From: JAQBGV01 sp032128395 | GTDB taxonomy: Bacteria > Planctomycetota > UBA8108 > UBA1146 | NCBI GenBank assembly: GCA_032128395.1 | Contig: JAQBGV010000105.1 | Location: 1-32,043, forward strand | Direction: 5' to 3' | DNA length: 32,043 bases | Shown here: one piece after another, positions 23,067 through 31,987 of the stretch | Layout: each line of letters opens with the position of its first letter | How positions within the stretch are numbered: the first letter of the stretch is position 1 | Notes under the pieces: model-generated | The model's database searches: none | What the model saw: only the letters and a program-made list of their open reading frames with translations | What the model was told of the DNA's origin: nothing | Program-made: the position numbers and the translations under genes

Positions 23067-25064
23067 TTACCTAGGATCGGGGCCGACCCCAGGGATGCAC
23101 CGGGCATCACCCACCCGCGAACCGTGAGCGGTCCGCCCCGAGCGATCGATCGCGAACGGGCCGAGATCTCGATCGAACGGAAGCAAGAGCACGGTGTCCG
23201 CATCCGTCCGGTGCCCCAACGGAGGATGGAACTTCGTCCCGCGGTAGCGAGCGACCCGCGAGATCCTGACCTCGTCCACGTCGCCCGCCAGGAAGTCGAC
23301 CGGCTCCCCGCGTCCGTTCGGATCCGCCCCGATGAAGAGTGGCCAGCCGTTCCTGGTGCGAACCCCGCGGGCCGCGGTCGTCCCCACCGACTCGCCGTCG
23401 ACGTAGAGGCGGACTTCTTCCCCGTCGAAGACCGCCGCGAGGTGAGTCCAGCGCCCCGGCTCGACCCGCACCTCGGAGGAAGCTGCCGGCTCCACGTGCG
23501 CGTAGGCCCCACCCAAGTGCACCGAGAAGCCCGGAATTCCATTCGAGATGAAGATCGCGAACTCGGAGTTCTCCGTCTTTGCGATGAACGGTCGCCGGCC
23601 CGCGACACTGGTGGGACGCACCCACCCCTCGATGGTGAAGGGCCCGTCGGGGAGATCGACCCGCGCACTCGCGATCGAAACGGCATCCCCGTCCCCGTCG
23701 AGGTGGAGCACTCCGGGGCGAATTGTTGCGAGTTCCTCGGCCGGAATCGATCCGACTTCGATCGGCAACTCCCACCGGAGCGGTGGAGCGATGACGCGCA
23801 CCCCATCGACCTGCAACGCTCGCTCGATCTCGAGGGAGGGCGCGCGGTCGATCCGCGCGAGGGCTCCCAAATCACGAACCGAGTGCAGCTCGACCGCGAG
23901 CTTCCCGCCGGCGGGGATGATCTCGTGGAGGTGGTCGGGGCCGATCCACCACCCGGGGCCAGGCGATCGGGGGACCAGGGTGATCTCCAGTGGGTACGCC
24001 GTCGGATTGCTCAGGGAGAGAGGGAGTGATCGTTCCTCCGCGGAGAGATCCACCGCGATCGGTCCCGCAACCATCGGCGCCCACCCCGCGACGAGGCGAG
24101 TCAGGTCCCGCTGCCGCTCCGGCGTGATCGCTCGAGGGTCGAGGGTCACCCCCACTGGAAGGGTGGCGATCCGAATCCCCTCGGGACGGACCGTGACGAT
24201 GTCGAAGTGGTGCAGATAACCCGCGGCGGGGAACTGATAGGACTTCGAGCCCCCAGTCGTCCCGAGAGTGACGTACTCGATGCCGTCCTGCGTCCGATAG
24301 TCGAGCCGATGGATGTGCCCTGCGAATACGGCACGAACGTTCCCCGCCTCGCGCAAGCGGGTGTGCACCTCGTCCCAGTTGCTCCCGACGTAGGTGCTGT
24401 CGATCCAGCGCGGGTGGTGTACGAACACGAAGACGTGGCGGATCGATCGCGTGCGCTCGAGCGTCTCGTCGAGCCACGCGAGCTGGGTCGGGCTCATCTG
24501 GATATGCCGCTCGGCCTGGAATCCCTTCGAGCCGTCGGTTGGATCACCCTCGTCGGTGTAGAGGATGATGAACGCGGAGTCCTTGTGCCGGAACCAGTAC
24601 CAGAGTGGGCCGAAGTGCCGCTCGTAGTTCTGCTCGTGACCCTTCTCCGGGCGCCCTTCCCCCTGGTAGTAGACGTCGTGGTTCCCCGCGACCGGGTACC
24701 ACGACATGCGGAGGCCGGACATCACTTCGCGATACTCCTCCATCTCCGGCAACCACTGCTCGGTGGTGTTGTATCCCTGGACCAGGTCGCCGACCGTCAT
24801 CACCAGGTCGGGATCGAGGAGGTTCACCTCGCCGACGGCCTGCCGCAGCACGTCGACCCCTTCCGGCTGACCCGACGTTCGGTCGCCGAACAGTGCGAAG
24901 TGCCACACGTCATCGCCACGCGGGAGCGCGAGCGGCCGAGCTCCCTCCCGGTTCGTCTCGACCCCACCCTCCTGGGCGTCGATCGGAGCGGCGGCAAGAC
25001 CGAGGAGGACCGAGACGATGATCCACTCCAGAGCGTCGGGGGGGCGAAACCGTCGATCGAGCAC
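23067..25064 (-). CDS. Secreted calcineurin-like metallophosphoesterase with LamG-like domain
   Basis: A 665-residue exported protein with a signal peptide at 1-30 (IIVSVLLGLAAAPIDA). The metallophosphoesterase domain occupies about 53-290 with the full metal-ligand series: FGDRT (59-63), VGDLVQGY (91-98), AGNHD (126-130), FVHHPRW, and GHIHRLDY. A middle beta region precedes a LamG/concanavalin-like domain (about 450-640: FTIEGWVRPTSV, WTHLAAVFDGEEVRLYVDGE, DEVRISRVARY). It probably hydrolyses a phosphoester outside the cytoplasm, with the LamG part binding glycan or matrix; both are inferences. The start is GTG 25064, with AGGAGGT 5 nt upstream. It faces a terminator shared with the gene at 22084. 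Confidence 0.9.
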   Translation of the reverse strand: MLDRRFRPPDALEWIIVSVLLGLAAAPIDAQEGGVETNREGARPLALPRGDDVWHFALFGDRTSGQPEGVDVLRQAVGEVNLLDPDLVMTVGDLVQGYNTTEQWLPEMEEYREVMSGLRMSWYPVAGNHDVYYQGEGRPEKGHEQNYERHFGPLWYWFRHKDSAFIILYTDEGDPTDGSKGFQAERHIQMSPTQLAWLDETLERTRSIRHVFVFVHHPRWIDSTYVGSNWDEVHTRLREAGNVRAVFAGHIHRLDYRTQDGIEYVTLGTTGGSKSYQFPAAGYLHHFDIVTVRPEGIRIATLPVGVTLDPRAITPERQRDLTRLVAGWAPMVAGPIAVDLSAEERSLPLSLSNPTAYPLEITLVPRSPGPGWWIGPDHLHEIIPAGGKLAVELHSVRDLGALARIDRAPSLEIERALQVDGVRVIAPPLRWELPIEVGSIPAEELATIRPGVLHLDGDGDAVSIASARVDLPDGPFTIEGWVRPTSVAGRRPFIAKTENSEFAIFISNGIPGFSVHLGGAYAHVEPAASSEVRVEPGRWTHLAAVFDGEEVRLYVDGESVGTTAARGVRTRNGWPLFIGADPNGRGEPVDFLAGDVDEVRISRVARYRGTKFHPPLGHRTDADTVLLLPFDRDLGPFAIDRSGRTAHGSRVGDARCIPGVGPDPR

Positions 25065-25265
25065 GCGAACCTCCTATTCCCCGGCATCGCAGCCTGGATC
25101 CGGGGCGAGGGCAAGGAATCTCCGTCTCGGGGCCATGTTGCCCGGGGACGGAGATGAGGCCGGGACACCGCGGCAGATCCGTCCCAGCAATCCGTTGAGC
25201 TCTGCGGGCGAATCGCGACGATGGCAGCGTCACCGGCAGTTCCCGACAGTGGAGGAGGCAGCGGA

Positions 25266-25739
25266 GTGAGTCGAGCGATCCCCCGGTACGCGTCCTCGGT
25301 CCCGCTCCCCGATCAGCCTTACCTCCCCGGGCGAACCCCTCGACCGCCAGAGGGAGCGGCTCACCACCCCTCCTCGGATGACCTCTGCACCGCGATCGAA
25401 TACCTCCACGGAGTCGACCTCTTCAACCATGGGTGCTACTGGGAAGCGCACGAAGCGTGGGAGTCGCTCTGGCTCCCGCTCCACCGGGAGAGCGAGGATC
25501 GGCAGCACCTCCAGGGGTTGATCCAGGCCTCGGCCGCCCTGTTGAAGCTGCGACTCGGCGAGCCGGAACCGGCGCGCACCATCTGGTCACGGGGGCGCAT
25601 TCGCCTCGTGGAGATCGCCGCGAATGCGCCGGATGGAGTGCATCTCCGGGTCTCTCTCCCCACGCTCGTCGATGAGGTCGATCGAGTCGTGGCCGCTGGA
25701 GTACCCGCCGAAATTCCCCCGCGGATCACCCTGCGGTGA
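25266..25739 (+). CDS. DUF309 family protein
   Basis: A 157-residue protein. The DUF309 signature is clear: GVDLFNHGCYWEAHEAWESLW, then LQGLIQASAALLKLRLGE. The family is a small all-helical domain of unknown function. A Pro-rich stretch of about 45 residues (LPDQPYLPGRTPRPP) precedes it. I choose GTG 25266, which has GGAGGAGG 7 nt upstream; an ATG at 25221 lies before that ribosome site. The stop overlaps the start of the pseudouridine synthase (GTGA), so the two genes are translationally coupled. Confidence 0.85.
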   Translation: MSRAIPRYASSVPLPDQPYLPGRTPRPPEGAAHHPSSDDLCTAIEYLHGVDLFNHGCYWEAHEAWESLWLPLHRESEDRQHLQGLIQASAALLKLRLGEPEPARTIWSRGRIRLVEIAANAPDGVHLRVSLPTLVDEVDRVVAAGVPAEIPPRITLR

Positions 25740-26407
25740 ACGAACCGGTGGCGATTCACCATCGCGACCCGCATCTCGTGGTGGTCTCCAAACCAGCGGG
25801 GCTGCACGTGCACCGCAGCGAATTCTCTCCCGATCGAGATGTGCTCCTCACCCGCGTCCGCGACCAGCTCGGGCAGCGAGTCTTCCCGGTGCACCGACTC
25901 GACCGCGCCACCTCGGGGCTGATCTTGCTCGCCCTCTCACCAGAGAGCGCTCGCGCGGTGCAAGGGCTCTGGTCCGATCCCCGTACGAAGAAGGAGTATC
26001 GGGCCCTCGTCCGCGGAGAAGCCGCCGAGTCGTTCGCAAGCGATCGCCCGTTGACCAGACGACCCGACCGAGTCGTCCAGCCCGCGAGCTCCTCGTTCCG
26101 ATGCATCGCGATCGATCGCGGATTCTCACTCGTCGCCGCCACGCTCGACACCGGCCGCAGACATCAGATCCGCCGCCATCTCGCGCACCTCGGACATCAG
26201 ATCGTCGGCGATACGACCTACGGGAAGGGGAGGATCAACCGTTGGCTGCGCGAGGAGTTCGGTCTGCCGCGGCTCTTCCTGCACGCGGGGAGGCTTGCGC
26301 TCGACCATCCCATGACCGGCGAGAGGATGGAGTTCGTGGACCCGCTGCCTGAGGATCTCGCGGGCTTCCTCGAGCGGTTCTCACCGATTCTCTTCGCTGC
26401 ACCATGA
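25736..26407 (+). CDS. RluA-family RNA pseudouridine synthase (TruC-like)
   Basis: A 223-residue single-domain pseudouridine synthase. The segment VVVSKPAGLHVH (16-26) and the catalytic loop FPVHRLDRATSGLILLA (Asp56) define the RluA group. Later motifs are KKEYRALVRG, DTGRRHQIRRHLAHLGHQIVGD and LFLHAGRLAL. There is no S4 domain. The short size, SKPAGLHVHRSE and GD-TYGKGRIN pattern resembles TruC, which modifies U65 of tRNA(Ile/Asp) in E. coli, but the RNA target here is unproven. The start is GTG 25736, overlapping the DUF309 stop. It converges with the BRCT-MerR-TPR gene across a 93-nt gap that holds a 12-bp self-complementary CCCGCGCGCGGG at 26411-26422. Confidence 0.92.
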   Translation: MNEPVAIHHRDPHLVVVSKPAGLHVHRSEFSPDRDVLLTRVRDQLGQRVFPVHRLDRATSGLILLALSPESARAVQGLWSDPRTKKEYRALVRGEAAESFASDRPLTRRPDRVVQPASSSFRCIAIDRGFSLVAATLDTGRRHQIRRHLAHLGHQIVGDTTYGKGRINRWLREEFGLPRLFLHAGRLALDHPMTGERMEFVDPLPEDLAGFLERFSPILFAAP

Positions 26408-26500
26408 CGACCCGCGCGCGGGCAGCGGGCCGGCGTCCGGGACAGGCATCACCTTCGGCGAGCCCGTCCCCTGACGAGAACTCCCCCGCCGCCGATCGCC

Positions 26501-27652
26501 TTACACCAATCGCTCGCGGATCTGCCTCGCCCAAGGACTGGTCGGATCCTGCCGCAGATAGAACCGATAGTGCACCCGCGCCTCCTCGAATCGTCCCTCC
26601 CCCCAGAGCGTCTCTCCAAGATTGAAGTGAGCGTCGCCGTACTCCGGCGCAATTTCGATCGCTCGGGTGTACGCCTGGAGCGACGACGCGACCTCCCCCA
26701 CCTCGGCGAGTACGTTCCCGAGATTGTTCCATGCCTCGACGTACTCGGGGTCGATCTCGACCGCACGCAGGTATTCGGCGGCGGCCTCCGCAGGATGTTC
26801 GAGGAGATAAAGGACGTTCGCCAGGTTGAAGTGTGCTTCCGGAAGACGAGACTCACCGCGGACCGCTTCCTGGTATGCACGGGTCGCTTCTTCGAGTTCT
26901 CCCGAGTCCTCCCGCCGCTGCCCCTCCTCGTACCACTGCCGCGGCGAGCGCAACAGCTCGGCGGGCGCGCTCTGTTCCGCGAACTCGAAGTCGAGTCGAA
27001 GCTGCCCCGAGGGATCGGCGATCGCTCCCCCCTCGAGCCGCACCAAGAGCTCGCCCTCGCGTTCGAGGATCGCACGACTCGCGAGGGTGTCTCCTGCGCC
27101 CGGCAGCCAGGCGCGCACGCGGTCCAACCCGGCTCGGATCCTTTCGAGAGAAACTCCATGCTCGACCAGATCCGCGAGCGCACGCGCAGCCGCGACCTGC
27201 CGAAACTCGAAGAACTCAAGCCGATGCACGGTGCGGGCGGGACGGATCAGTCCGACTCGGGACCAGCTGCGGATCCGCGACATCGGTACGCCGAGGATCC
27301 GGCCGAGCTCACTCGAGGTGCAGAGCCGGCGCACGGCGCCCTGTCGATCGTCGAGGCCGAGTTCGACCAACCACCGCTCTTCCACGACGATGCGCAGAGC
27401 GGAACCGTCGCGCTGGAGCTCGCGTGCACGTTCGAGGGAGCGGGTGGGGCGACCGTCCTCGCGGAGCGGCCAACCGTCCTGACCGACGACGAGCACCGCG
27501 GTCATCGGCCCCGGCCCCCGAACCGGTTCTGCCCCTGCGGCGCGGAGGTGATCCCACGCTTCCCCGCGCGTCATCGAGGCCAGACGCCCGGTGATCGCCA
27601 CCTCGAGTCCGTGGTACTCCTTCCCCCGCGGTCCGGGATCGTCATCCGCCAC
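26501..27652 (-). CDS. BRCT - MerR-type HTH - TPR protein in the end-joining operon
   Basis: A 383-residue cytoplasmic protein with three recognisable parts. Residues 13-98 resemble a BRCT domain (LEVAITGRLASMTRGEAWDH, TAVLVVGQDG, VVEERWLVELG). Residues 110-180 are a MerR-like winged helix (CTSSELGRILGVPMSRIRSW...GLIRPAR...FEFRQVAAARALADLVEHGVS). About 255-375 hold at least three TPRs (AHFNLANVLYLLEHPAEAAAEY, AWNNLGNVLAEVGEV, AHFNLGETLWGEGRFEEA). The start is GTG 27652, with AGAGGA upstream, overlapping the ligase gene end by 11 nt. A regulator or scaffold of DNA repair is an inference from BRCT content and operon position. No metal- or drug-sensing Cys cluster like that of classical MerR proteins is seen. 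Confidence 0.85.
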   Translation of the reverse strand: MADDDPGPRGKEYHGLEVAITGRLASMTRGEAWDHLRAAGAEPVRGPGPMTAVLVVGQDGWPLREDGRPTRSLERARELQRDGSALRIVVEERWLVELGLDDRQGAVRRLCTSSELGRILGVPMSRIRSWSRVGLIRPARTVHRLEFFEFRQVAAARALADLVEHGVSLERIRAGLDRVRAWLPGAGDTLASRAILEREGELLVRLEGGAIADPSGQLRLDFEFAEQSAPAELLRSPRQWYEEGQRREDSGELEEATRAYQEAVRGESRLPEAHFNLANVLYLLEHPAEAAAEYLRAVEIDPEYVEAWNNLGNVLAEVGEVASSLQAYTRAIEIAPEYGDAHFNLGETLWGEGRFEEARVHYRFYLRQDPTSPWARQIRERLV

Positions 27653-28589
27653 GGGGGTCCTCTCCCGGTTGCACTGCCGAATCCACCCACGCGCGCAGGA
27701 CAGGAGCTCGCAGCTCGCCACTCGCGGTCGGCTCGAGGTAGCTTACGTCGCAGAAGAGGATCGGCTCAACCCATCGGCCCCGATGGGTTCCACAAGGGAC
27801 GACCGGGCGGTCCCGCTCGATCTCGGGCAGCCGCGCGAGGAGCTCTGCTCGTTTCGCGTCCGTCAGACCGCTTCCGACCCGGCCGACACAGCGCAGGGCT
27901 CCATCGAAACTCGCAGCGATGATCAGACTGCGGATCTCCTCACCTCGCATCGAGAATCCCACCACGGCGCACAGAAGCCGCTCGCTGCGCTTGATCTTCT
28001 GCCAGGCGTCTGTGCGCTCCCCCGGCCGGTACCGGCTCGTGAGGCGCTTGGCGACCACCCCTTCGAGCCCCGCGTCGACGCAGCGCTCGAAGTAGGCGCG
28101 GCCGTCGCCGGTGATCCCCTCGGAGAGGATCAGGGCCGGGAGGGACCGGCCGTCGATCAATTCTGCGAGTCGCTCGCGCCGCTCGGCGAGAGGTCGATCG
28201 AGGAGGGGGAGGTGATCGAGGTAGAGCAGATCGAATACTGCGTAGGTCGCGGGATGGGAGCGGGCGAGCACGGCCGCGCGCGCCGGTCGGCGGACCTGCT
28301 CCCGGGAGAGGAGCGCCCCGAAGTCGGGGAGACCAGCTCGGAGCACCACCAACTCGCCGTCGAGAACCGTCCCCGGGGGGAGCGCGTCCCACCCCTGATG
28401 CTCGGGATACCGATCGGTGAGGACCGCTCGCCTTCGATTCAGGAGTCGAAGTTCGGTCTCATCGCGAAAGAGGAGCGCCCGGGTTCCATCCCACTTGATC
28501 TCGAAGAGGTGCTCGTCCGAATCGAAGGGAGCGCCGATGCGAGCCAGCATCGGCGGGACGAAATCGGGGAGCGGTTCGGGTCGGGGCAT
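27642..28589 (-). CDS. Stand-alone ATP-dependent DNA ligase (LigD ligase-domain type)
   Basis: A 315-residue ligase comparable to the ligase module of LigD or to short Ku-associated ligases. Motif I is FEIKWDGTR, with nucleophile Lys32. Motif III is LDGELV, motif IV GLEGVVAKR, and motif V WQKIK (AWQKIKRSERLL). The C-terminal OB-fold is present (LLCAVVGFSMRGEEIRSLIIA...LRCVGRVGSGL). It should seal nicks in double-strand break repair, forming a Lys-AMP intermediate. It follows Ku by 37 nt and overlaps the BRCT-MerR-TPR gene, so the three form an operon. It probably supplies the ligase activity that the neighbouring LigD protein seems to lack. Its own ribosome site is weak, suggesting coupling to Ku translation. 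Confidence 0.93.
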   Translation of the reverse strand: MPRPEPLPDFVPPMLARIGAPFDSDEHLFEIKWDGTRALLFRDETELRLLNRRRAVLTDRYPEHQGWDALPPGTVLDGELVVLRAGLPDFGALLSREQVRRPARAAVLARSHPATYAVFDLLYLDHLPLLDRPLAERRERLAELIDGRSLPALILSEGITGDGRAYFERCVDAGLEGVVAKRLTSRYRPGERTDAWQKIKRSERLLCAVVGFSMRGEEIRSLIIAASFDGALRCVGRVGSGLTDAKRAELLARLPEIERDRPVVPCGTHRGRWVEPILFCDVSYLEPTASGELRAPVLRAWVDSAVQPGEDPRGG

Positions 28590-28626
28590 CGCCTGGTCTC
28601 GGGACGCGAGCGGGGCTCCGCTCGGG

Positions 28627-29553
28627 CTACCCGCTCTTTTTCTTCTTCTGGGCGGTGGTCCGAGCGCTCGGGGCCATCTTCTTCGCTCGCTTCTTCGCCG
28701 GCTGCTTCGGCTGCTTCGGCTGCTTCGTCGCGACCTTCTGTGCGGGTTTCGAGCTCCCGCCGGCGGCGTTCCGCTGCACGTTCGCGATGCTCTGCTTCAA
28801 TGCCTCCATCAGGTGGATCACCTTCGGCTCTTCCGGGTCGGCGACGGTGACGATCTCCTCGCCGGCGATCTTCATCTCGATCAGACGGGTCATCTGCTCG
28901 GTGTAGGGATCTCGGAACTCGTCGAGGTCGAACTCTTCCAGGCGGGAAGCCTCGATGAGAGTCCGCGTGAGGGCGAGCTCTTCGTCGGTGAGTTCGGGAT
29001 CGGTGAGCTCTTCCGCGAATCTCCCCGGGCTGCGCACGCGCTCGGCGTAGGTCAGGACGCTGACCGCGATCACTCCTTCGATCGGCCGCAGGAGCACCAG
29101 CTGCTCCCGACCCGCGATGATCATGCGGGCGAGGGCGGTGATCCCGTCCTCCTCCATCGATCGTCGCAGGAGCGCGTACGGCTTCTGGCCGATCGCTCCG
29201 TCGGGGAGTAGAACCATGGTCCGTCCGGAGAAGTGGATCGGATCGATCTCCCCCGCACCGATGAATCCGAGGATGCGGAGCGCGCGATCGCTCTGACGCC
29301 GCACTTTCGCGATCTCGTCGCTCCGGATCACCACGTAGCGCCCCTTGTCGTACTCGTAGCCGCTGGTGATCTCGTCGTTCGGCACGGGCCCGTGTTCGGG
29401 ACAGGACTTCTGGTACTGGATCCGGTTGTGGCACTCTTCGTGGAGCTGGTTCAGCCGGATGTCGCTCCCGCTCGCTGTCGCGGTGAACGCTTTCACCGGC
29501 ACCGAGACGAGGCTGAGCTGGATGAATCCCTTCCAGCTGGAGCGCGGGGGCAT
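28627..29553 (-). CDS. ku: Ku protein (bacterial non-homologous end joining)
   Basis: A 308-residue bacterial Ku. The core begins SSWKGFIQLSLVSVPVKAF and contains LNQLHEECHNRIQYQKSCPEHG, the segment GYEYDKGRYVVI, and FSGRTMVLLPDG. YTEQMTRLIEMKIAGEE is near residue 230. After about 260 the chain becomes a Lys/Pro/Ala-rich tail (KQPKQPKQPAKKRAKK) like the basic extensions that aid DNA binding and ligase recruitment. Bacterial Ku homodimers ring the broken DNA end. ATG 29553 has AAGGGAG upstream. It heads the minus-strand operon with the ligase and the BRCT-MerR-TPR gene, and is divergent from LigD (188 nt between starts). Confidence 0.95.
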   Translation of the reverse strand: MPPRSSWKGFIQLSLVSVPVKAFTATASGSDIRLNQLHEECHNRIQYQKSCPEHGPVPNDEITSGYEYDKGRYVVIRSDEIAKVRRQSDRALRILGFIGAGEIDPIHFSGRTMVLLPDGAIGQKPYALLRRSMEEDGITALARMIIAGREQLVLLRPIEGVIAVSVLTYAERVRSPGRFAEELTDPELTDEELALTRTLIEASRLEEFDLDEFRDPYTEQMTRLIEMKIAGEEIVTVADPEEPKVIHLMEALKQSIANVQRNAAGGSSKPAQKVATKQPKQPKQPAKKRAKKMAPSARTTAQKKKKSG

Positions 29554-29741
29554 CGAGGGTCTCCCTTCGGGGTGCTGCAGGCGTACTCGGCACCGGAGCC
29601 GCGGACGGGACGTGCGGTCCCGAGCATCCAGGGTCGGCGAGGGTCCGGCGGATGTCCAGATGCTATCGTGGCACGGGCCCGAGCGCGCCCCCCCGGAGCG
29701 GCGCAGAGCGTGGCAAGGCGGCAGCAACAGGAGGGACCGGC

Positions 29742-31802
29742 ATGGCACCCCGGCGGGATCCACTCGCGGATTATCGGAACCGGCGCGACTTCGCGTCGTC
29801 CCCCGAGCCGTCGCCGGGTGCCCCCTCCCACTCGGGGGATTCCGGCCCGATCTTCGTCGTGCAGCGGCACGAAGCGAGTCGACTGCACTACGACCTACGT
29901 CTCGAAACGGGAGGAGCGCTGGCGAGCTGGGCGGTGCCGAAGGGGATCCCCCACACCCCCGGGCTCCGGCGTCTCGCGGTGCGAACCGAGGACCATCCGA
30001 TCTCCTACGCCGACTTCGAAGGGACGATCCCCGCCGGTGAGTACGGCGGGGGTGCGATGCGGATCGTCGATCGCGGACCGGTGCAGTTCCTCGTCGATCC
30101 CGAAGCGGGGCTGCACGCAGGAAAACTCGAGTTCATCCTCGGGGGAAGTTCGGTCCGCGGGGAGTGGCACCTGGTGCGCCTCGAGAGTGGCGACTGGCTC
30201 CTCCTCAAGACTCGCGACCGCTACGTCCGCGGCGAGGGAGAGCCGCTCTTCCCCTTCGCGCTCTACGGGGAGCGTCGATCCCCACTCCCCCGATCCCTTC
30301 GTCCGATGGTCTGGGGTGAGGAGAGCACCCCGTTCGATGATCGAGGGTGGGTCTTCCTTCCCGAGCTCGACGGCGTTCGCGTCGCCGTGTTCATCGAGGG
30401 GGGTGTCCCACGAATTCGGGGAGGCGGGAGGGACCTCACCGCGGCGTTCCCGAGGCTCACGGAGGAGCTCTCGAGGATTCGGGCGACCGACGCCCTTCTC
30501 GACGGCGTCCTCATCGCACCCGGGGATGACCTGCGTCCCGATCGAACTCGCCTCGAAGCCCGGCTCGCCGGCGATTCCGAGATCGAAACGCAGCTCTATC
30601 TCCTCGACATCATCCACTTCGAGGATTGGCGCCTGCGGGAGCGGCCTCTGAGTGATCGACTCCGCGCGCTCCGCGCGGTGGTGCCAGATCTCACCCTCTG
30701 TCCGCGGATCGACCCGGTGCAGGGAGATGGAATCGCGCTCGCCGAGCACGCCGCCACCGCGGGGCTCACCGCGCTCTGGGCGCGAAAACTCGATGCGCCG
30801 TATCGCGCCGGCGCCCAGAAGGCCTGGCGGCGGATCCCGCTCGAGAGAAGCACCGTCGTCGGTTGCGATCTGATCTCCGCCCTCTCGGCGCCGTCGTCGC
30901 GTGGCAAGAAATCACGCGTCCGCATCACTCGCCGGGAGAGAGTCTACTGGCCAGAACTCGGCCTGACGAAAGGGGAGCTCCTCGACTACTACGCCGCCGT
31001 CGCCCCGCTGCTCCTCCCCCATCTCGCCGACCGCCCGCTCCATCTCCGTCGCTTTCCCGACGGCGTCACCGGCGAGGGCTTCTATCAGAAGGCTGCTCCG
31101 GACCACACTCCCGACTGGGTCCCGACGGCAACGCTCTCGACCAGTTCGGGGGAGAAGGCGATTCGGCACCACCTCTGCCCCGATCTCGAGACCCTGCTCT
31201 ACCTGGTGAACCTCGGGAGCATCGACCTCCACCCCTGGGCGAGCCGCGTTCTGACCCCCGACTCCCCCGACCACCTCGTCATCGACCTCGATCCCGGGAG
31301 TGCGGGGTACGACCGGACGGTGCGGGTCGCGCGCATCGTCGGTCGGCTGCTCACCGGGGCGGGTATCCACCCGCACGTGAAGACTTCGGGTTCGCGAGGC
31401 CTGCACATCTACGTGTCGCTAGTGCCCGGATACACCTACGACCAGGCCGCGATGTTCGCCGAGATGGTCGCGCGCCTGGCGGTGCGGGAACTCCCGGAGA
31501 TCGCCACCGTCGAACGTTCTCCCGGGAAGCGGGGAGATCGTGTCTACGTGGACTTCGGGCAGAATCGTCGCGGCCAGACGATCGTCCCGCCGTACGTCGT
31601 GCGTCCGGTCGCGGCTGCGAGCGTCTCGGTCCCGCTCGACTGGGACGAGCTCGATCCGGCCCTCCCTCCATCGGCGTTCCCCTTCACCGATGTGCTCGAC
31701 CGCTTCGAGCGTCTCGGCGACCTGTTCGCCCCGGTCCTCGAACAGCAGCACTCGCTGGAGCCAGCGATCGAAGCGCTGGGGAAGCACCTGGGAAGGAAAT
31801 GA
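29742..31802 (+). CDS. ligD: LigD: phosphoesterase and polymerase domains with a degenerate ligase region
   Basis: A 686-residue protein. Residues 1-165 form the 3'-phosphoesterase, FVVQRHEASRLHYDLRLE with His43, His49, Asp51 and His85 at the expected places. Residues 195-370 align to a ligase nucleotidyltransferase domain but look inactive. Motif I reads PELDGVR, with Glu208 in place of the AMP-accepting Lys; motif III is DGVL instead of DGEL; motif V is WRRIP. The OB-fold is missing. Residues 390-686 are the primase-type polymerase (HLRRFPDGVTGEGFYQK, IDLHPWASR, VIDLDPG with Asp515/Asp517, TSGSRGLHIYV). Domain order matches Pseudomonas LigD. It should process and fill DNA ends for Ku-dependent joining, with sealing left to the separate ligase. 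ATG 29742 follows AGGAGG. Confidence 0.94.
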   Translation: MAPRRDPLADYRNRRDFASSPEPSPGAPSHSGDSGPIFVVQRHEASRLHYDLRLETGGALASWAVPKGIPHTPGLRRLAVRTEDHPISYADFEGTIPAGEYGGGAMRIVDRGPVQFLVDPEAGLHAGKLEFILGGSSVRGEWHLVRLESGDWLLLKTRDRYVRGEGEPLFPFALYGERRSPLPRSLRPMVWGEESTPFDDRGWVFLPELDGVRVAVFIEGGVPRIRGGGRDLTAAFPRLTEELSRIRATDALLDGVLIAPGDDLRPDRTRLEARLAGDSEIETQLYLLDIIHFEDWRLRERPLSDRLRALRAVVPDLTLCPRIDPVQGDGIALAEHAATAGLTALWARKLDAPYRAGAQKAWRRIPLERSTVVGCDLISALSAPSSRGKKSRVRITRRERVYWPELGLTKGELLDYYAAVAPLLLPHLADRPLHLRRFPDGVTGEGFYQKAAPDHTPDWVPTATLSTSSGEKAIRHHLCPDLETLLYLVNLGSIDLHPWASRVLTPDSPDHLVIDLDPGSAGYDRTVRVARIVGRLLTGAGIHPHVKTSGSRGLHIYVSLVPGYTYDQAAMFAEMVARLAVRELPEIATVERSPGKRGDRVYVDFGQNRRGQTIVPPYVVRPVAAASVSVPLDWDELDPALPPSAFPFTDVLDRFERLGDLFAPVLEQQHSLEPAIEALGKHLGRK

Positions 31803-31987
31803 TGGGACTGGCTCGCCGCAGGTGATGTCTGTCCCGGACGCCCACCGGTACTCCGACTGGAGCCGAACGATCGCGAGTTGATGATCGGTGGATCGGCGGG
31901 CCAACGTCCGGGACAGAAGCTATGTAGAGCGCCGAGAGACTGGGCTAAAAACGTTTCCCTACCTCCTTGAAGAGAAAGGGAGAACCA

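Noticed and set aside
26411..26422. CCCGCGCGCGGG as a terminator
   Set aside because: It is a short self-complementary run with almost no loop and no T-tract, in a very GC-rich context.
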